This document shows positions 5,986 through 6,997 of a stretch of DNA of 6,997 nt, in pieces. The DNA is from an uncultured Clostridia bacterium. Its GTDB lineage: Bacteria; Bacillota; Clostridia; Oscillospirales; Butyricicoccaceae. Position numbers and translations under genes: made by a program. The notes under the pieces were generated by a model. That model was not told the origin of the DNA and searched no databases. It saw only the letters and a list, made by a program, of their open reading frames with translations. Where the stretch lies: positions 1-6,997 of the forward strand of contig CANUCM010000029.1 in NCBI GenBank assembly GCA_947856675.1, read 5' to 3'. The stretch's first letter is position 1. Each line of letters begins with the position of its first letter.

Positions 5986-6013
5986 GATCAAAAGATGATC
6001 AATAGCTTTTTTT
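5979..6013 (+). terminator. Riboswitch-controlled intrinsic terminator T1
   Basis: AGCTATTGATC (5979-5989) pairs perfectly over 11 bp with GATCAATAGCT (5997-6007) around a 7-nt loop, followed by seven T (6007-6013). Its 5' arm contains the whole 3' strand of aptamer helix P1 (5981-5985), so P1 and T1 cannot form together. Ligand-stabilised P1 should block termination. With no lysine, T1 should stop the leader transcript, and also any readthrough from kamC. Confidence 0.92.
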
Positions 6014-6025
6014 GTTGACATGAAG

Positions 6026-6065
6026 CGCTATGAACAGACGTTTTGTTTTGTTCATGGCGTTTTTT
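6026..6065 (+). terminator. Second tandem terminator-like hairpin T2
   Basis: CGCTATGAACA (6026-6036) pairs over 11 bp, with one G-U, with TGTTCATGGCG (6049-6059) around a 12-nt loop. Six T follow (6060-6065). The segment entering this hairpin, CATGAAGCGCTAT (6019-6031), repeats CATGAAGAGCTAT (5972-5984), which leads into T1, with one change. T2 ends 25 nt before kal and 10 nt before its ribosome binding site, so it must be bypassed for expression. How this is done is not evident by simple ligand-P1 competition. Confidence 0.75.
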
Positions 6066-6075
6066 ATTGCATAAA

Positions 6076-6081
6076 AGGAGG
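6076..6081 (+). promoter_or_regulatory. Ribosome binding site of kal
   Basis: A full AAAGGAGG (core AGGAGG, 6076-6081) sits 9 nt before the ATG at 6091. It rules out a possible TTG start at 6043, which lies within the T2 hairpin and has no such site. Confidence 0.85.
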
Positions 6082-6090
6082 AAGCAAGGA

Positions 6091-6483
6091 ATGAAATCCA
6101 CAATTCGGCTGCGCATGAGCGCACATGATGCACATTACGGCGGAAACCTGGTGGACGGAGCGCGGATGCTTGCGCTGTTCGGCGATGTGGCCACAGAGCT
6201 GCTGATTCTCCATGACGGCGACGAAGGGCTGTTTCGCGCTTACGACAGCGTGGAGTTTTTGGCGCCGGTGTTCGCCGGTGACTATATTGAAGCCACGGGG
6301 GAGATCACTGAGGTGGGGCGCACTTCGCGCCGGATGGTGTTTGAGGCGCGCAAGGTGATAGCGCCGCGCCCGGATATCAGCGACTCGGCATGTGATGTGC
6401 TGGAGCAGCCTGTTGTGGTTTGCCGCGCGAGCGGGACGTGCGTGGTTCCGGCCGACAAGCAGAGAAAAGGAGGAACGCTGTAA
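6091..6483 (+). CDS. kal: 3-aminobutyryl-CoA ammonia-lyase (Kal)
   Basis: Kal removes ammonia from L-3-aminobutyryl-CoA to give crotonyl-CoA in anaerobic lysine fermentation, acting in the cytoplasm. The product has 130 residues, the expected size for this small hotdog-fold enzyme. The N-terminal segment MSAHDAHYGGNLVDGARML (9-27) and VEFLAPVFAGDYIEATGEI (54-72) are characteristic of Kal and its hotdog relatives: an early His/Tyr-Gly-Gly stretch, then a substrate-channel motif. MVFEARKVI continues the central beta sheet. It is the first gene after the lysine riboswitch and overlaps kce (TAATG), so both are made from one message. A general hotdog thioesterase is the alternative, but the sequence pattern and the kce neighbour make Kal much more likely. 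The last residues, KQRKGGTL, include the kce ribosome binding site in their codons. Confidence 0.93.
   Translation: MKSTIRLRMSAHDAHYGGNLVDGARMLALFGDVATELLILHDGDEGLFRAYDSVEFLAPVFAGDYIEATGEITEVGRTSRRMVFEARKVIAPRPDISDSACDVLEQPVVVCRASGTCVVPADKQRKGGTL
6466..6473 (+). promoter_or_regulatory. Ribosome binding site of kce within kal
   Basis: AAAGGAGG lies 9 nt before the kce ATG at 6483 and inside the last kal codons. Together with the 1-base stop/start overlap it indicates coupled translation of both enzymes at high rate. Confidence 0.85.
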
Positions 6484-6997
6484 TGGAAAAACTGATTCTG
6501 ACAGCCTGCATCTGCGGGGCGGAAGTGACAAAAAAACACAATCCCGCCGTGCCGTATACCGTGGAGGAAATTGCGCGCGAGGCCAAAAGCGCCTGTGACG
6601 CGGGGGCGTCCATCATCCACCTGCATGTGCGCTGGGACGACGGGACGCCGACACAGGACAAAGAGCGGTTTGCCCGGTGTTTTGAAGCGATTCGCGCGGT
6701 GTGTCCTGATGTCATTATCCAGCCGTCAACGGGCGGCGCTGTCGGCATGTCGAGCGACGAGCGGCTGCAGCCGCTGCAGCTTCAGCCTGAAATGGCCACG
6801 CTCGACTGCGGCACATGCAATTTTGGCGGCGATGAGATTTTTGTCAACACGGAAAATATGATCATCGAGTTCTCCGGGCGCATGATGAAACAGGGTATCA
6901 AGCCGGAAATCGAGGTGTTTGACAAAGGGATGATCGACATGGCGCTGCGGCTTTGCCGCCGCGGCCTGATTGCAGAGCCGATGCATTTTGACTTTGT
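6483..6997 (+). CDS. kce: 3-keto-5-aminohexanoate cleavage enzyme (Kce), partial
   Basis: Kce is a zinc-dependent BKACE (DUF849) enzyme. It condenses 3-keto-5-aminohexanoate with acetyl-CoA and splits it into acetoacetate and 3-aminobutyryl-CoA, the substrate of Kal. The window holds the first 171 codons of a protein usually near 275 residues; the rest lies beyond 6997. The N-terminus MEKLILTACICGAEVTKK is typical. The zinc ligands H46 and H48 are in IIHLHVR. E14, S82 (QPSTGG) and T106 (ATLDCG) fall at the same residue numbers as active-site residues that I recall from the characterised Cloacimonas-type Kce. The third zinc ligand, a Glu near 230, is outside the window. BKACE family members act on several beta-keto acids, but adjacency to kal and a lysine riboswitch fixes the substrate with good confidence. 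Confidence 0.95.
   Translation, partial: MEKLILTACICGAEVTKKHNPAVPYTVEEIAREAKSACDAGASIIHLHVRWDDGTPTQDKERFARCFEAIRAVCPDVIIQPSTGGAVGMSSDERLQPLQLQPEMATLDCGTCNFGGDEIFVNTENMIIEFSGRMMKQGIKPEIEVFDKGMIDMALRLCRRGLIAEPMHFDF

Noticed and set aside
6015..6043. Second promoter from TTGACA at 6015-6020
   Set aside because: No acceptable -10 occurs at 16-18 bp spacing (the bases there are close to ACGTTT), and the region is occupied by T2.
6043..6090. Upstream TTG start for kal
   Set aside because: It falls inside the T2 hairpin. The strong AGGAGG is placed for the ATG at 6091.
1..6997. CRISPR arrays, tRNA, rRNA, insertion sequences, phage genes
   Set aside because: No regularly spaced repeats, tRNA-like cloverleaf, transposase or phage motif was seen on either strand.

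Overview
This is a GC-rich window in which every gene lies on the + strand. It fits a fermenting Firmicute of the class Clostridia. The evidence is strong AGGAGG-type ribosome binding sites, a lepA-hemW pair of the Firmicutes kind, and genes of the anaerobic lysine-to-acetate/butyrate fermentation. The high GC suggests a gut-type lineage such as Oscillospirales or a relative, but the sequence does not fix genus or species.

Layout. Positions 1-182 hold a probable promoter and the leader of lepA. lepA (183-1994) encodes elongation factor 4. It is followed by an unusual 178-bp spacer (1995-2172) with a perfect second copy of the last 54 bp around the lepA stop and a strong 13-bp palindrome. hemW (2173-3306) encodes a radical-SAM haem chaperone. 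After only 16 bp come kamB (3323-4339) and kamC (4326-5771), which overlap by 14 bp. They encode the two NTPase subunits of the presumed lysine 5,6-aminomutase reactivase: a P-loop protein and a MutS-like ATPase without mismatch-recognition domains. A consensus promoter starts inside the kamC stop codon and drives a leader (about 5802-6090) that reads as a lysine riboswitch followed by two tandem intrinsic terminators. Then come kal (6091-6483, 3-aminobutyryl-CoA ammonia-lyase) and kce (from 6483, cut by the window end, 3-keto-5-aminohexanoate cleavage enzyme), joined by a TAATG stop/start overlap.

How the parts work together. In lysine fermentation, lysine is converted by lysine 2,3-aminomutase and the B12-dependent lysine 5,6-aminomutase to 3,5-diaminohexanoate, which is oxidised to 3-keto-5-aminohexanoate. 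Kce cleaves that with acetyl-CoA to give acetoacetate and 3-aminobutyryl-CoA, and Kal removes ammonia to give crotonyl-CoA. KamB/KamC are thought to keep the B12 mutase active. The other pathway genes (kamA, kamD, kamE, kdd and so on) are not in the window and may follow kce.

The most interesting feature is the leader at 5820-6065. The 3' strand of the aptamer's closing helix P1 (5981-5985) lies inside the 5' arm of the first terminator (5979-5989). Lysine binding should therefore prevent termination, predicting a lysine-ON switch, the reverse of the usual lysine riboswitch on biosynthesis and transport genes and logical for a catabolic operon. A second terminator repeats the same 13-nt junction sequence and may be controlled in a cascade. 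The reactivase genes lie upstream of this switch, in line with the housekeeping lepA-hemW genes, so they may be expressed regardless of lysine.
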